Notes under the pieces: generated by a model
Seen by the model: the letters and a program-made list of their open reading frames with translations, nothing else
What the model was told of the DNA's origin: nothing
Databases searched by the model: none
Source: Acidobacteriota bacterium
GTDB lineage: Bacteria; Acidobacteriota; Thermoanaerobaculia; Multivoradales; SZUA-115
Reading direction: 5' to 3'
Assembly (NCBI GenBank): GCA_003231035.1
Contig: QIHU01000657.1
Coordinates: 1 to 5,267 of the forward strand
DNA length: 5,267 nt
Shown here: one piece after another, positions 4,987-5,267 of the stretch
Layout of the letters: the number at the start of each line of letters is the position of its first letter
Numbering within the stretch: the first letter of the stretch is position 1
Program-made: the position numbers and the translations under genes

Positions 4987-5267
4987 CTATTGGTCGACTG
5001 TCAAGGAGACAAACTTCTCAAGGTTGGTCTGGACAGCCTGGCGATCCTCCTGGGCAAGGCTGCCCGCGCGGCGCAAGATCAGCCGATTGTCGAGGGTAAA
5101 GAGCTTCAGTCTGACGATGCAGGGGTGGTGAAGACCCGTTGACGCTAGATTCGCGATGGCAATGTCTCCGGGCCAGGGCGAGTGACTCTTCGTGGTAATC
5201 ATTGCGAAGATCGTATGGCCGGCTTGGTTGAATTGCTTTCGGCTCAGAGCGAGAGCTGGCCTCCGTT
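4987..5267 (-). CDS. PemK/MazF-family toxin, C-terminal part, 5' end outside the window
   Basis: The minus-strand frame from the right edge to a TAG at 4989-4987 gives 92 residues of a PemK/MazF-type endoribonuclease toxin. It starts RRPALALS, the conserved segment usually written KRRPALVLS. It continues with FNQAGHTIFAMITTKSHS, then WPGDIAIANLASTGL, the HPCIVRLKLFTLD segment and LILRRAGSLAQEDRQAV. These match the family's order: RPALVLS, the ITS/ITT strand, the GL..PS.VR..KL strand, and the LG.L...D..AV C-terminal helix. The usual Ser of the GLxxPS segment is Cys here. The missing N-terminus (about 20-30 residues with the GD.V/L...PF strand) and any antitoxin gene would lie to the right. ATG 5202 is internal and is not the start. 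The enzyme would cut mRNA at short sequence motifs; specificity is not readable. The gene converges on the transporter operon. Confidence 0.82.
   Translation of the reverse strand, partial: RRPALALSRKQFNQAGHTIFAMITTKSHSPWPGDIAIANLASTGLHHPCIVRLKLFTLDNRLILRRAGSLAQEDRQAVQTNLEKFVSLTVDQ

Noticed and set aside
4840..5142. Plus-strand ORF after the transporter, including a 67-codon part from ATG 4939
   Set aside because: It has no recognisable family and no ribosome site. From 4987 on it is antisense to the PemK/MazF gene, whose match is clear.
1..5267. CRISPR array, tRNA, rRNA, insertion sequence or integrase site
   Set aside because: No regularly spaced repeats, cloverleaf-like segment, transposase or integrase motif, or paired terminal repeats were seen on either strand.

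Overview
The window is GC-rich bacterial DNA. The SBP gene encodes a type I (AxA) signal peptide on a soluble periplasmic-type binding protein, with no lipobox. This favours a Gram-negative (diderm) host. Nothing in the sequence fixes the phylum. A high-GC pseudomonadote, myxobacterial-type or acidobacterial-type lineage would all fit. The mix of toxin-antitoxin genes, an orphan AAA ATPase and a lone transporter pair looks like an accessory region.

Layout from left to right. The first 17 bases may hold the 5' end of a minus-strand gene that leaves the window. Bases 18-319 show no convincing gene. A vapBC-type toxin-antitoxin operon follows (361-1007, plus): a ribbon-helix-helix antitoxin overlapping a PIN-domain toxin by 4 bases, with a near-perfect 24-bp palindrome just upstream as its probable operator. 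Convergent with it lies a 441-residue AAA/DUF4143 ATPase (1032-2357, minus). Its only good promoter places the start of transcription at its ATG, and a perfect inverted repeat frames the -10 box. Divergent from the ATPase is a two-gene plus-strand transport operon (2549-4836). The first gene encodes an exported family 3 solute-binding protein. The second encodes a multi-pass SDF (glutamate/dicarboxylate symporter) protein that starts inside the binding protein's stop codon. Convergent with the transporter, at the right edge, is the C-terminal part of a PemK/MazF-family toxin (4987-5267, minus).

The most interesting unit is the binding protein plus SDF transporter. Family 3 binding proteins normally serve ABC importers, and SDF transporters normally work without a binding protein. 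Here the two are translationally coupled. The SDF protein also keeps the fold landmarks and the amino-group-binding Asp, but has lost both cation-site carboxylates (equivalents of GltPh D312 and D405) and the acidic-side-chain-binding Arg (R397). It carries a long extra loop predicted on the periplasmic side. A simple reading is a binding-protein-assisted, non-canonically coupled amino acid transporter. That reading is inference. The toxin genes on either side belong to separate modules and probably have no functional link to transport.
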